NCBI RefSeq assembly: GCF_000220395.1
Contig: NW_004086254.1
Location: 1 to 45,000, forward strand
Direction of reading: 5' to 3'
DNA length: 45,000 nt
Origin: Ichthyophthirius multifiliis
Lineage: Eukaryota; Ciliophora; Oligohymenophorea; Hymenostomatida
Under the pieces are notes generated by a model. It did no database searches. It was not told the origin of the DNA and worked only from the letters and a program-made list of their open reading frames with translations. The position numbers and the translations under genes are program-made. Positions 22,941-33,747 of the stretch are shown here, piece by piece; within the stretch, counting starts at the first letter, position 1; every line of letters starts with the position of its first letter.

Positions 22941-23977
22941 TTTTTATATATATTTTTTTTTTTAATATTTTTATTTATTATTAGAATTTTTAATTTTGTT
23001 GATATTCTTATCTATACTGTACTTATTAGTATATTGTTTATTGGACTTAATTATGAAGAATTAAGCATACCAAATTGTTTCTTTTTCTGGACTTTTTGTA
23101 CTCTCATAATTTATAAAAACTATATATATTTAAAACAGACTTACAAAAATTACAATTTTACATAAAAGATAAACATGAAAAAAGACAAAATGTAAAGCCT
23201 TGTCAATTAATTATTACCAGCAATAGTAAAAAAATTAAAAAAAATAAAAATAAAAATATAAATAGGCCTTAAATAAATTAAGATCATAAGGAAATCTTAC
23301 TGATAAAAAAGGTCTTACAGACGAATTTGAAGATGTCACAATTTTATTTGCAGATATTAAAGGATTTACTGAATTTTCAGATAAAGTAAAGGAACCTAAA
23401 ATAGTTTTAAAAATGCTAAAGGATTTGTTTGAAGGATTTGACTAATTATGTGTTAAAAACAATGTCTTTAAATTATATACAATAGGAGATTGTTATGTGG
23501 TTTTGAGTTTTGTATCTGCGTAAAGACAAAATACACAAGAAGAAAAATGCTAAGAAGCTAAAAATGGTTTAATATTTTTACAAAAATTAAATAATAAATA
23601 TATATATGTATATAATAATAGTTGTAAATTTAGGATTAGAAATGATAGAAACTATAAATCATATAAGAAAGGATTACAAATTTTTAAATATGAGAATAGG
23701 CATTCATACTGGTAAAAAGATTATTGGAGGCATTATTGGAACAAAAGTAGTAAGATATGATGTATATGGAAGAGATATCAGAATTGCAAATAAAATGGAA
23801 TAAAGTGGTGAACCTGCAAAAGTTATGATTAGTAAAGACACAAAAGATTGGATAGAAAAAGAAAAAAATCATTCTTATATTATTACTAAAGCAAAAGAAG
23901 TTGATATTGTTAGCAAAAATAAACCGACTGAAACTATTAATACCTATTATATAAATAAAAAAGCTGAATTTTAATGA
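15836..23977 (+). CDS. P4-ATPase/guanylate cyclase fusion protein
   Basis: A fusion known from ciliates and apicomplexans that makes cGMP at the plasma or ciliary membrane. Start ATG 15836; exon 1 joins to ATG 16019. Stop TGA 23975-23977. The P4 half (to about 20585) shows NKIRTSLYS...GFSLIPKTLF, W.DIRIGDILKL, the actuator-loop remnant DTYQVDGKED (for DGET), and IFMDKIFQKN where IFSDKTGTLT is expected. It then has CKGEPSHI, GDGYKDFQMM (for GDGAND) and a block of membrane segments. A cyclase half (21600-22150) follows six membrane segments: ILFADICCFD, KIETVGKTYMAATG, LIGDTVNTTSR. More membrane segments come next, then a second cyclase half (23330-23950): ILFADIKGFTEFS, LYTIGDCYVVLS. The second half holds both metal Asp; the first holds the Asn/Arg and a Glu in the purine-selecting site. 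About ten introns. A one-base frame slip lies in an 8-A run at 18701-18708. The section 16437-16860 is poorly resolved. Confidence 0.93.
16437..16860 (+). other. Unresolved intron-rich section of the cyclase gene
   Basis: Between the exon ending INKQKCE and the exon containing KEAFEYTQSVYW lies A/T-rich sequence with two or more possible splice acceptors. A candidate mini-exon at about 16757-16819 reads KPLNLVQLQNNRILHIN. The true exon structure cannot be chosen by eye. Confidence 0.45.
20587..20784 (+). other. 198-nt intron carrying a hairpin repeat
   Basis: The donor follows ...GTCCTTGACA and the acceptor precedes TGGTAAGTGC, giving LDMVSACESD in frame. This is three to four times the usual intron length here. 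It contains hairpin copy 2 and the shared A-rich TTACA block, then a TA/T tract before the acceptor. Confidence 0.8.
20645..20714 (+). repeat. A/T-tract hairpin in the cyclase intron (copy 2)
   Basis: Begins 'aactcaatcaaaaaaaaaaa' like copy 1 and ends 'ttttttttgatagagtt', so the two ends pair over about 20 bases with a small mismatch. The inner part contains TTTCGTC, rare in this DNA. Directly after it is 'aaaaattacaaaaaaaataa' ending in 'gtaataaa', as in copy 1. Confidence 0.65.
22878..22982 (+). repeat. Intron filled by a (TA)n run
   Basis: Intron of the cyclase gene between two membrane segments (TSSYI and VIFNFVD). A TA run of about 38 bases starting near 22899 makes up much of it, followed by a T tract and the acceptor ATTATTAG. 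Confidence 0.75.
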
Positions 23978-24123
23978 AAATAAAATAAAAAATACATATA
24001 TATATATTATATAAAGCTATATATAAATGAGAAAAAATCAAGAATACATAAAAATATGTATATATATATATTAAAAATATAAATTGATCTATTTTTATTA
24101 ATCTATATATTTTTTCAAAAATA

Positions 24124-24632
24124 TCAGGCATCATGTGTACATTAAATACAATTGTAATTAATTATGCATTTTCTATGATAAAGTTAATTACATTTTTAAC
24201 ATAATCCTGTATTTTCAATATCACAAACGAATATAATTTCTTAATTATTAATATCATTTTCATCTTATTAATTATCATCAATTTTACAAATTTAGCATAC
24301 GTTACCTCTTTTTCTACAATCCTATTTTATAAAGATAAATTAAATATATATATATTCATTAAATAGATTTTTTTTAAAACAAAATACATAACATTATTGC
24401 ATATGTTAGAATAATAAATCATATTACTCTTGCAAAAATTTAGCCAAAGATCCGTTAGAAATATCATAAAGATTTTTTAAGCTAAACCAATTTACTTTTA
24501 AACACATATTTAGAAGATTTTATAATTAATCATCAACAAATTATGAATTACAAATAATATCATATAATATATGTATTTTTCTCTTTAAAATCTAAAAAGA
24601 ATATTAAAAATAGAAATAAATAAAAATAAATA

Positions 24633-24692
<60 letters not shown>

Positions 24693-26417
24693 TATATTTA
24701 TTGTACTAATTTTATTTTTTACCATAAAATCAAATACTAATTTATTATTTAAAACTAGCTTATCATTATATTCAAATTACAATATAGGTTTTTAATATAA
24801 AAAATTAATTTCATATATTGATTTTTTAGAAATCTTGTATCCTTTCAAATCAAAATTTTCCATAGCCTTCCACCAAATCGGCCTTTTTTCTAATGAAATG
24901 CATTCAGTACAATGCCAAAATCCAGTATAATAGCAAAATCTAGCATTATTCTAAAAATATTGATAGAATAATTATATTTATATAAATATAATTGTATAAT
25001 ATATATTTATATATATTATTAATTTATTTGATTTATTTTTAACTGAATTTTTTTGTTATTTTTTATAAATCTAATCTAAAAAAATAAAAAAAAAATTACA
25101 AAAAATTAATTTTTTTTATTTTTTTGTTAGATATATTGAGTTTTTTTGTTTATATATATATATAATATTATTAAATTTTACCTAAATAATATATAGTCCT
25201 TTAGAAATATTTTTTTAACATTCATAACATTTATATTATTAATCTTCGATCTATATTATTTAAAAAATAATAATAAATAAAATATTAATATAATTATAAT
25301 ATACTCTTCTTTCGTTTTCATTATATTTCGGTCTAAATTTATATTCAGAATTTTAAATTTCAAACTAAGTTTTAAAAAGAACTTCTGAATTTCTCATTTT
25401 ATTCATTCCTTAATTTTACATTTGCGTATTTCTAAATAAAAATTATTAAGAATCCGAATTTCCCATTGTATTTTTATCGAATTTTAATTTATCATAAAGT
25501 GCATTTGATTATCTTTCTTTGTCTTTATGTGCATTAATCATATCACTTATTCTGTATTAGAAGCTACTTTTTCTTTCCAAAAGAGGATTTTCATCTGTTT
25601 ACTTTATAATATATAAATATATTTTTTATAATTTATTTATTAAAAATACTTTTAAATCTTATTATTATTATTTTTTTATTAAAATGCTAGCATTTGAATT
25701 CACTCTTGATATATTGTTTTGTTAATTTTCAATTGAAAATCTATTATTATTACTATTATTTATAGCTTTGAGATTATCAATAGAAGCTTTACTTCCTTCA
25801 TTTATATGTTTATATTCTTATTATTAATTAACCTTTTATTTTAGTTATTTTTATTACTCTATTAATTATTAGATTGTCAAATTGTAAGTTTATTATAAAA
25901 AAGTATCATAAGACTTACAAATATTGCCTTCGATTTTCAAATTAATATTCTATAAAGTAGCTGTTAATTACAAAATATTATAAAAGTTTTCTTTTAGGCA
26001 ACTATTTTATAAATAAATTTCCAGTATATTTTTATTTGACATTGTTTCTAAAATATCTAATACTCCTTTTTATTATAATTCTAACATTATCCACACAAAT
26101 AATTTCTAAGACGATTATTTTAAAAATTGCATTTTATTTATAATAAATTCTAATGGATATCTGGGCATTAAGTTTTCACAAAAATATAAAAATAAGTCTT
26201 TTTTTAAACTCTCGTCTTATATATTATGGGCTAATATTTATAATATTGACATTACAATTTATTTTAGTTCCTCTCCATCACCTTTTAATATAATTTAATC
26301 AGTTTCACTTGCTGCTATTTATAATTGAAATATTTAATCTTCATATTTTTAAACAATTTTATCTTATTTTTATTTTTTTATTTTATTTTTATTTTTACTA
26401 TATATATTACCTGTCAT
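24124..26417 (-). CDS. RUN domain plus Rubicon-homology zinc-binding domain protein
   Basis: Exon 1 is only ATGACAG (26417-26411), joined to an exon giving AASETDQIILKGDGEELKQ. The N-terminal ~200 residues fit a RUN domain, with KLFVWIMLELQQKGVLDIL as its conserved R-x-W-x2-x2-L segment and CLKENFYNILQLTATLQN as its last helices. A Gln/Asn/Ser linker follows. The C-terminal part is a Rubicon-homology domain: KCYECQKNI, RFCYYTGFWHCTECI, RPIWWKAMENFDLKGYKISK, a helical middle, HMQQCYVFC, DCRKRGNVCQIC and a final C..C..LYHRKC...C..C. It ends at TGA 24126-24124. This pairing occurs in Rubicon, PLEKHM1 and relatives, which bind Rab7 on late endosomes and control autophagosome or endosome maturation; that role is inferred here. 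The gene converges with the cyclase gene at a 146-base gap. One intron (24951-25181) is long and hairpin-bearing. Confidence 0.88.
24639..24692. repeat. (TA)n microsatellite in an intron
   Basis: A TA run of about 50 bases with one TAAATA break, inside an intron of the RUN/Rubicon-type gene. Confidence 0.8.
25074..25134 (+). repeat. A/T-tract hairpin in the 231-nt intron (copy 3, divergent)
   Basis: Left arm 'atctaaaaaaataaaaaaaa' and right arm 'ttttttttatttttttgtta' pair nearly perfectly around a short loop containing 'attacaaaaaattaa'. The text 'attgagttt' follows shortly after, echoing the GAGTT end of copies 1 and 2. The similarity is in layout and in the TTACA block rather than base by base. 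Confidence 0.45.
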
Positions 26418-26551
26418 TTTTTTTTTTTCTAGATTGTATATTTTTTATTTATTATATAATTTTTTTTTTTTTTTTTCTAAAAATAAAAAATTATCTATAA
26501 ATTATTTTTTTCTTAATAATTAAATAATAATAATTATGTATAAAATAAAAT

Positions 26552-27681
26552 TCAATAATTATAAATAATTAATTTCATAAAAATTTCAAAATTAATTTTT
26601 TTTTACATTAAGCATTCTTTAAAGTACACTAAATCGAAATTTTAATTATCATACTAATTAAAAAACCCTAAAAGTCTTAAATTTTACTCCATTAAATCAA
26701 AAATCAACTACTTTTATTTAATTTATAAAAATCCATCAAATTTATAACAAATAATCCTCAAAACTCCCACAAACTCACAATTTTTAAGCAAACTCTAATT
26801 CAATCCAAAAAAGCTAATCAAAAAATTTACACAACTTACAATTTCAAATTATTATTCAACTAAAATTTTATAAAAAAATTAAATTATTCCCATTAAACCT
26901 TAGAATATTCCTCATAAGGGTTAATATTTAAAGCCAAAAGAATTCTATTTTAAATTTAAGGTTTATTTTTATTAAGAAAATCTTAAAAATATAACTTAAA
27001 AAGTTTAAGAAGTACAAATTTTTGATTTTATTATGAATTATAATAATGCATTTATATATGAATTTGATCACTTTGTTCTTTCAAATTCGAATTTTGTTAA
27101 GTTTTCAATTTTAAAAAATCCAAAATATCATTAGATTGATTAGACAACTCGAAAAAAACTGATATTTTTTTCTTATTTTCCTTTTAAAAAAATGTTTTAT
27201 TTCTCTATTAAATTTAATCCAAAATTTAATTAATATATATATTATTTTAATTAATTTCTTATATTTCATCATTTATTTATTATGTAAAGGAATTATTATT
27301 ATTATCAGTTTAATTTTTTTCAATTTTTACTAATTTTTTTAAAGGTATTTTATATTTATAATTAATTGTCTGATATTCTTTTAAATTTATTTGACTATAA
27401 AATTTATCTGATTTTAATAAATTATTTATAGATTAATAATTTTCTATTATTTCTGTATTTATAATTTTTTTTTTCTTTTTTACTGATACTATATTAGATA
27501 TTCTTTATTAATTTTTTATAGATGAAACATTTTTATAAGAAGGCATATCTAATTAAATTTCAAAAGGACTATTTTTAGGCAATATATTTAATAAAATATT
27601 AGTATTATTTTCTAATTCTCCTAAAAATTAATTATTATTTCTAAAAAGAGGAAGTTTTAATGTAAAATTATTTTAATTCAT
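26552..27681 (-). CDS. Asn/Gln-rich protein with EF-hand-like C-terminal region
   Basis: ATG 27681-27679, TGA 26554-26552, about 365 residues. The first ~230 residues are polar and rich in Asn, Gln, Lys and Ile with no motif I recognise. From about residue 230 the sequence is more ordered: FVLLKLFKLYFQDFLNKNKP, LALNINPYEEYSKVQWEQF and, after a 26-nt intron, KQLIFDLMEQNLRLLGFFNQ YDNQNFDLVYFKECLM. The last piece looks like a degenerate EF-hand (helix, D.N..FDLVYF loop, helix), and the preceding WEQF..F helix fits a paired hand, but most Ca-binding positions are not acidic. The intron (26814-26839) is the shortest in the window. Co-directional with the RUN/Rubicon gene at a 134-base gap. Function unknown. 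Confidence 0.7.
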
Positions 27682-27699
27682 TTTTTTTTTAAGTTAAAT

Positions 27700-28127
27700 A
27701 TAATGTTTTATTGTAATAAAAAAAAAATATTATAAAAATGAAATATATTTAAATATAAACTTTATATTTAATATTTTAATAAATTTAATAATAAAAATTT
27801 TATAATAAATAAAATAAAAAAGTTAATAATAATTACTTTATATAAAAATAATATATAAAAAAAAATATGTTACATTTATACAATGATATAAATATTTTAA
27901 TAAATATATTAAAAAGCATAAATATCTAAAAAATAGAAGAATAAAATAAAAATATTAAAGTATAATTATATTAAATAATTTATATAAAGAAAATTAAAAA
28001 AAAAAAATGTATAGGTAAAAAAAGATGTTAAATAAATAATATATATATATATATATATAAATATAAATATATATATTTAATATATATATATATATATTTA
28101 CATATATATATATATAATCTTTTTGTT
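27700..28127. other. A/T-rich spacer with TA runs
   Basis: Between the start of the EF-hand-like gene and the TGA of the coiled-coil gene, both on the minus strand. It contains TA dinucleotide runs at about 28036-28118. No coding signal is seen. Confidence 0.5.
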
Positions 28128-30424
28128 TCATCTATCATAATTTGTATATGGTTGATTATTAAATTCTTAATTTTTTACTTTTATTCTCTATTATTTTAAA
28201 TTTTAATATAACAATATTTTTATAAAAAATACTTAATCTATTTAACTATATAATTCTTAATCTTTTTCATTTTTTAGTCTTCTTAATTCTTATTAAGCAA
28301 TATCAAATTTTTCAGAATATTATTGAATTTAATTAAATAGATCTTTATTTTATTCTTATAAATATCTATTTTCTTCAATAATAGAACTTTTATTCTTTTT
28401 TTTAAAAAAAAAAAAATTAAAATTTTAATAAAATAATTTTTTTTTTCTTTTTTTTTAATATAAATATTAAATAAATTTACATTTTCTAATTATTTAACTT
28501 AGAATTCTAATTCACTACATTAAGCAATTATTTATTTATATTATTTATCATCTGTGACCGATTTTTATTTTAGCTATTTTTTTTATTATTAACATAAATT
28601 AACTAATATAAATTTACTTTTAAATCATTTATTTAATATTTTAATTCTCTATTTTCATTTTTTAAATCAACTAATTCTGCCGAATATTTTTCCAAAAGAG
28701 ATTTATTTTCTTTTCCATCTGCAAATTTTCTCTATTATATATATATATATTTTTTATATATAAAAATATTCATTTTTATTAACAAAAAACTTTAAATTCT
28801 TATATATCCTAGTTTCTACGTTCTAATTCATTACTTAATTATTATATTTACCTTTCTTATTCATTTAATTTACTCTTTTAATTATCTATAATTTCATCTT
28901 TTTATTCTAAAACTTCTCTATGTTTTATTCTTAATCTTTAAATAAATAAAATAAATATTAAAATAAATCTAACAAAAAAAAAAGTATACTTTTCAATAAT
29001 ACTTTCACTTTAAGTAGCTTTATCATTTAATTCTAATCTATATTATTCTTGCAAATTGCTAAATTATCTTTCCACTTGATTTAATTTATATTCACTTTAA
29101 TCAAGTTCAATTTTCATTTTATCATGTTATTCTCTAAATTATTTTTCTCTTAATAAAGAAGCTTCAGCTCTTTATTTTTCTTAATTAATTTATCCCTTTT
29201 TTATATTTTATATATATTTTATTTTATTATTGAAAAAAATACTTGACTTTCATTTACAAATTGAGCCAATTAATCAAGTTCGTATTTACTAGTTTCCATT
29301 TACTTTTTTTTTTTTTTTTTTTTTTCCCCCCCTTTTTAAAAAAAAAAATTATAAAAAATACTTTTCTTAAAGTCTATATTTCTTATTTTAAATCTTAGTT
29401 AAGTTTTTCTTTTTATTAAATTAAAAATTTGAGTTCTTTCTTTTCATTTAACAAAATATTATTTTCCTATAAAAATTAATCATTTTCATCACCTCTTCTT
29501 CTATTTAATTCTTCGTAATGTCTTTAAATTTTAAATATAGAAATTAAAATATATTTATATATAATATTATAATAAATATATATATAATTATATACTATTT
29601 ATAATGATTATAATTGTTTTTTAATGTCATATTTTCATTTTTAAAGCTATTTATATTATTATTTAATTCTTCTATAGTATCTTCTAATTCTATATTCTTT
29701 TATTTTTATTAAATATTTAATTATAAAATAATAAAAATATATATACTTTTTCGGCTAATTATGCATATTTAGGTTCTAAATAAGTTAATTATTTAGATAA
29801 ATTTTCTTCTCTTTTTAAAGCATCTTCTAAATCTTCTTTTGTTCTATTAATAACATCTCTTGCTTTATTAATTTCGTCTTCATGTCCATTAACAAAGCTA
29901 TCATATTCTTCTCTAAATCTCTATATATATAATCATATTTTTATATAAATAAAATAAAAAAACCTTTGTTTCATCCAAATGCTTAATTAGAATATTGTTT
30001 TCTTCAGTTAATATATGAATATTATGTTTTAAATCATGAATTTCTTCGCCATCATTAAGACCGATAGTTTCAATCAATTTAGAAATATCTTTATTTTTTT
30101 AATTTATATGATCTCTAATTAACTATTTAATTTAAATATATTAAAAAAATAAAAAAATTAATAAAATATAATTAAATAATATAAAAAATATAAAAAAAAT
30201 ATTAAAATTAATATTAATATTAATATAAATATTAATAAAATATAAATATAAAAACATATACAAACATAAATATAAATATAAAAATAAAAATAATATAAAT
30301 ATATATTAATAATAAACAAAATTATATAAAATAAAATAAATTACTTTGTTTTCTTCTAATAAAAGTTCAACCATACTAATAAATCTTTTTAAATCACCAG
30401 ACAAATGATTAACCTAATTTTTAA

Positions 30425-30491
<67 letters not shown>

Positions 30492-31079
30492 TTTTACTTC
30501 TTCTTTTAATATTTTGTTTTCATCATCTAATGCTTTTAAAAGAGGATTTAATCTTTCTGGTTAAATTAAAAGTTCTTCCGAAGCATCTGTAGAAATATTA
30601 TTTACAATAAGATCTTTTTAATATATAGAAAATCCTTTACCAGAAATAATATCATTAAATTATCTTGTTAATTTTTCATCTTTATTAATTTTTTTTATTG
30701 TATTAAAAAAATATTATAAAATAAAAATTTTTCAAAATATTTTATTTTTATACTATATTATCTATAAAACTCATTCTCATTTAAAAAATCAAGTTTTTTT
30801 TAATCATCTAAATTCTATATTATAGGATTATTAAAATGGCTCTTTACTTATTCTGTTAATTTATCATGAATATAAGGCTTATCTTATTTTGTATGTAAAA
30901 CTGATTATCGTTCTTCTTATATTAAACTTAATTATTGCTTATAAAAATTTTAATCAAATCCTGTATGTGTATAACTATTTAACTTTATATTTTATTAATC
31001 TTAATATTTATAAATTATAATTTTATATTTTAATTACTTTATTTTTAGACGCTCCTTATGAAATATGTGAACTAAACAT
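28128..31079 (-). CDS. Coiled-coil protein, probably cytoskeletal/basal-body type
   Basis: ATG 31079-31077 (MFSSHISQGAS), TGA 28130-28128 (ending YTNYDR). At least nine introns. The N-terminal ~120 residues are not coiled coil and look conserved: TGFDQNFYKQQLSLIQEE, KPYIHDKLTEQVKSHF, KLDFLNENEFYRQ. The rest is a chain of heptad-like helices: DDENKILKEEVNHLSGDLKR FISMVELLLEENK, LIETIGLNDGEEIHDLKHN, KARDVINRTKEDLEDALKRE, YKLNQVERQFSNLQEQYRLE and others. Length (roughly 700-750 residues), the spliced coil and the KPYIH block remind me of ciliate basal-body or axonemal coiled-coil proteins, but I cannot name a family. Introns carry a (TA)n run (30427-30486), a roughly 200-nt A/T-rich stretch (about 30140-30340) and a 7-C tract (29326-29332). 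Confidence 0.8.
30427..30486. repeat. (TA)n microsatellite in an intron
   Basis: Uninterrupted TA dinucleotide run of about 60 bases, the longest pure one in the window, between the exons ending ILKEE and starting VNHLSGD of the coiled-coil gene. Confidence 0.9.
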
Positions 31080-32599
31080 TTGCTTTTTTATAAATATATA
31101 TTTTTATTTAAATTTTTAAATTTTTAAAAAGAAAAATATATATACAATTTTATTGTATAAATAAATAAAAATAAAAATATATATATTAATTTATATATAT
31201 TTAATAATATATATATATAAATCAAATATAAAAAAAAATAATTGTATTTTAAAATATATATAAATATATTTTTCAATAAAAATAATAATAAATAAATATA
31301 AATATAATTAATTGTAAAATATTTTATAAATATAATTAGTAAATAAAAATTTATAAATATATAAAAAACATATTAATTCATGTAATTTTATAAATATTAA
31401 TTTTAAAAAATAATTTTTTTTTGTATAATATATATTATTTTATTTTAAAAAGAAAATATAAATATATAAATATATATATATATTTATATATATTTATATA
31501 TATTTTTTATTTTTATTATATTTGCTTATATAAACAATTATCTATTTATTTATCAAATTTTATATATATACATATTTTTTTTTTTTTTAATTATACTTTA
31601 ATTTTTATAAATCCATTATAAATTCTATTATATATTTTGTATTGTTTTTATTTTTTTATTTTTTTATTTTAATTATAAATAAGAGTTACATTTTTTTTTT
31701 TTTTTTAAATACACATATTTATATTTTATTTAAAAAAATATTATAAAATATATTATTTTATATTTTATTACATGTATAATATCTTATAATATAATTATTT
31801 TATACAATTATCTTTTTGCAATTATTTTATTTATTGATTAATTTATTTTATGTATTAATTTTTTATTTATGTTTATTCAAAATTATAAATTATTATATAA
31901 ATAATGCTTTTAAAAAAATAGTATATTTTTATTAATATTATTTTATTTATTATTTATATTTATAATAAATTACAATTAGTTATTTTTTTGAATTTCAAAT
32001 TTTAATTTATTTATATTATTAATATTTTTAAATACTGAATACATTATATTTAAAGTTTTATAAAATCAAAAGTAATAACTTATTATAAAAAAATCCGTAT
32101 ACATGTATATTAATATATAAATTATATATTAAAAATATCATTTTTATTTATAATTTCAATATAATAAGTTTGCCTATAATAAAATTACAAATATTTTTAT
32201 TTAATTAATATTTTTATTTAAGATAAAATACTAATAAATAAGTAAATATCATCAAAGAAATTATAAATAAAATTTTTATTTAAATAAAATATTTTTTAAA
32301 ATTATAAATTCATTATATACAAATTATATATTTATATATTTATAAATATTTTATAACTTAATTACAATAATTTCTAATAATTTTCTAATAATCAAAATTC
32401 GTTAATTTATGGCTTTAATATATACAAAAATTAAAAATATTTAAAATTCAAAAAAAACTATCTTTTAATTTTTTTAACAGAATTAACAATTAATTACCTC
32501 TCTAAAATATAAAAAAAATCTCCAAAAAAAAAATATATCATAAAAATAATTAAAAATAAATTAAAAAAAACACAATAATAAAAAAATCAAAAACATTTA
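31080..32599. other. Divergent intergenic region, A/T-rich
   Basis: 1.5 kb between the start of the coiled-coil gene (-) and the start of the kinesin gene (+), so it must carry both promoters. Hydrophobic open stretches (for example 31421-31621 on +) consist of Ile/Tyr/Phe strings produced by TA/TTT text. No RNA gene or motif is seen. Confidence 0.6.
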
Positions 32600-33690
32600 A
32601 TGATTAAATAAACTTCAGATAATATTTAAGTTTTAGTAAGAATACGTGAATTAAATTTTAAAGAAAAACTTGAAGGAGCCGTATCATGTATCTAAACAGA
32701 TAATGTATAAAAATTAAAAATCAATAAAAAACATAAAATCTATAATAAAAACAAAAAAGAATAATCTTTAATAAATATCAATTGATAATAAATAATATTA
32801 ATATGACACTGTATGTAGTCCTTAATCTACATAATAAGATATTTTTGAAATAGTAGGAAGGCCAATGTCATTAACATGGTTTGAAGGTAACAAATATATA
32901 AATATATAAATATATAAATACATAAATATAAATATATAAATATATATATTTATATTTATAAATTTTTATTTATCATTTATTTTTTATATATATTACATAT
33001 TTATATTTACTAAATATATAAAATTAATTATAGGTTATAATGCATGTATATTTGCATATGGTTAAACTGGAGCCGGGAAAACATATACAATGCTTGGTTA
33101 AAATTATTAGAATTTAAATATCGAGAATGAAAGTAGAGGTTTATAGCCTCGTGTATTTGAGTATATATTTAATATATTGGAATAGTTGAAAACATCCAAT
33201 TTATAGAATGAATATATTATTACTTGTAATTATTTTGAAATATATAACGAATAAATTATAGATTTATTAGCTGATTAATAAAAAATTAATACAAATGCAA
33301 GACTTTAAATAAGAGAAGATATCTCAAAAGGTGTTTATGTCGATAATTTATCTGAAGAACAAGTAGAATAAACTGAATAAGCTATCAATTTATTAAATAA
33401 AGGTTTTTCGTTTTGTTTATTCTATATTTAAAAATAAATAAAATATATAAAAGGCGCACTTCAAAGACATGTAAGTGCTACAAAAATGAACGCTGATTCA
33501 AGCAGATCACATTCAGTTTTTACACTAAATTTTTCATAAAAAGTCTATAATTAAGAAGTTTTAAATATTAAGAATTCCAAATTACATTTCGTTGATTTAG
33601 CTGGCTCAGAAAGATAGAAATCAACAGGAGCAGTTGGTGAAAGATTAAAAGAAGCTTCAAATATAAATAAATCATTAACTGTTTTAGGTA

Positions 33691-33747
<57 letters not shown>

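Noticed and set aside
29320-29340. C7 tract as internal telomere-like sequence
   Set aside because: Single tract without the periodic A spacing of ciliate telomere repeats.
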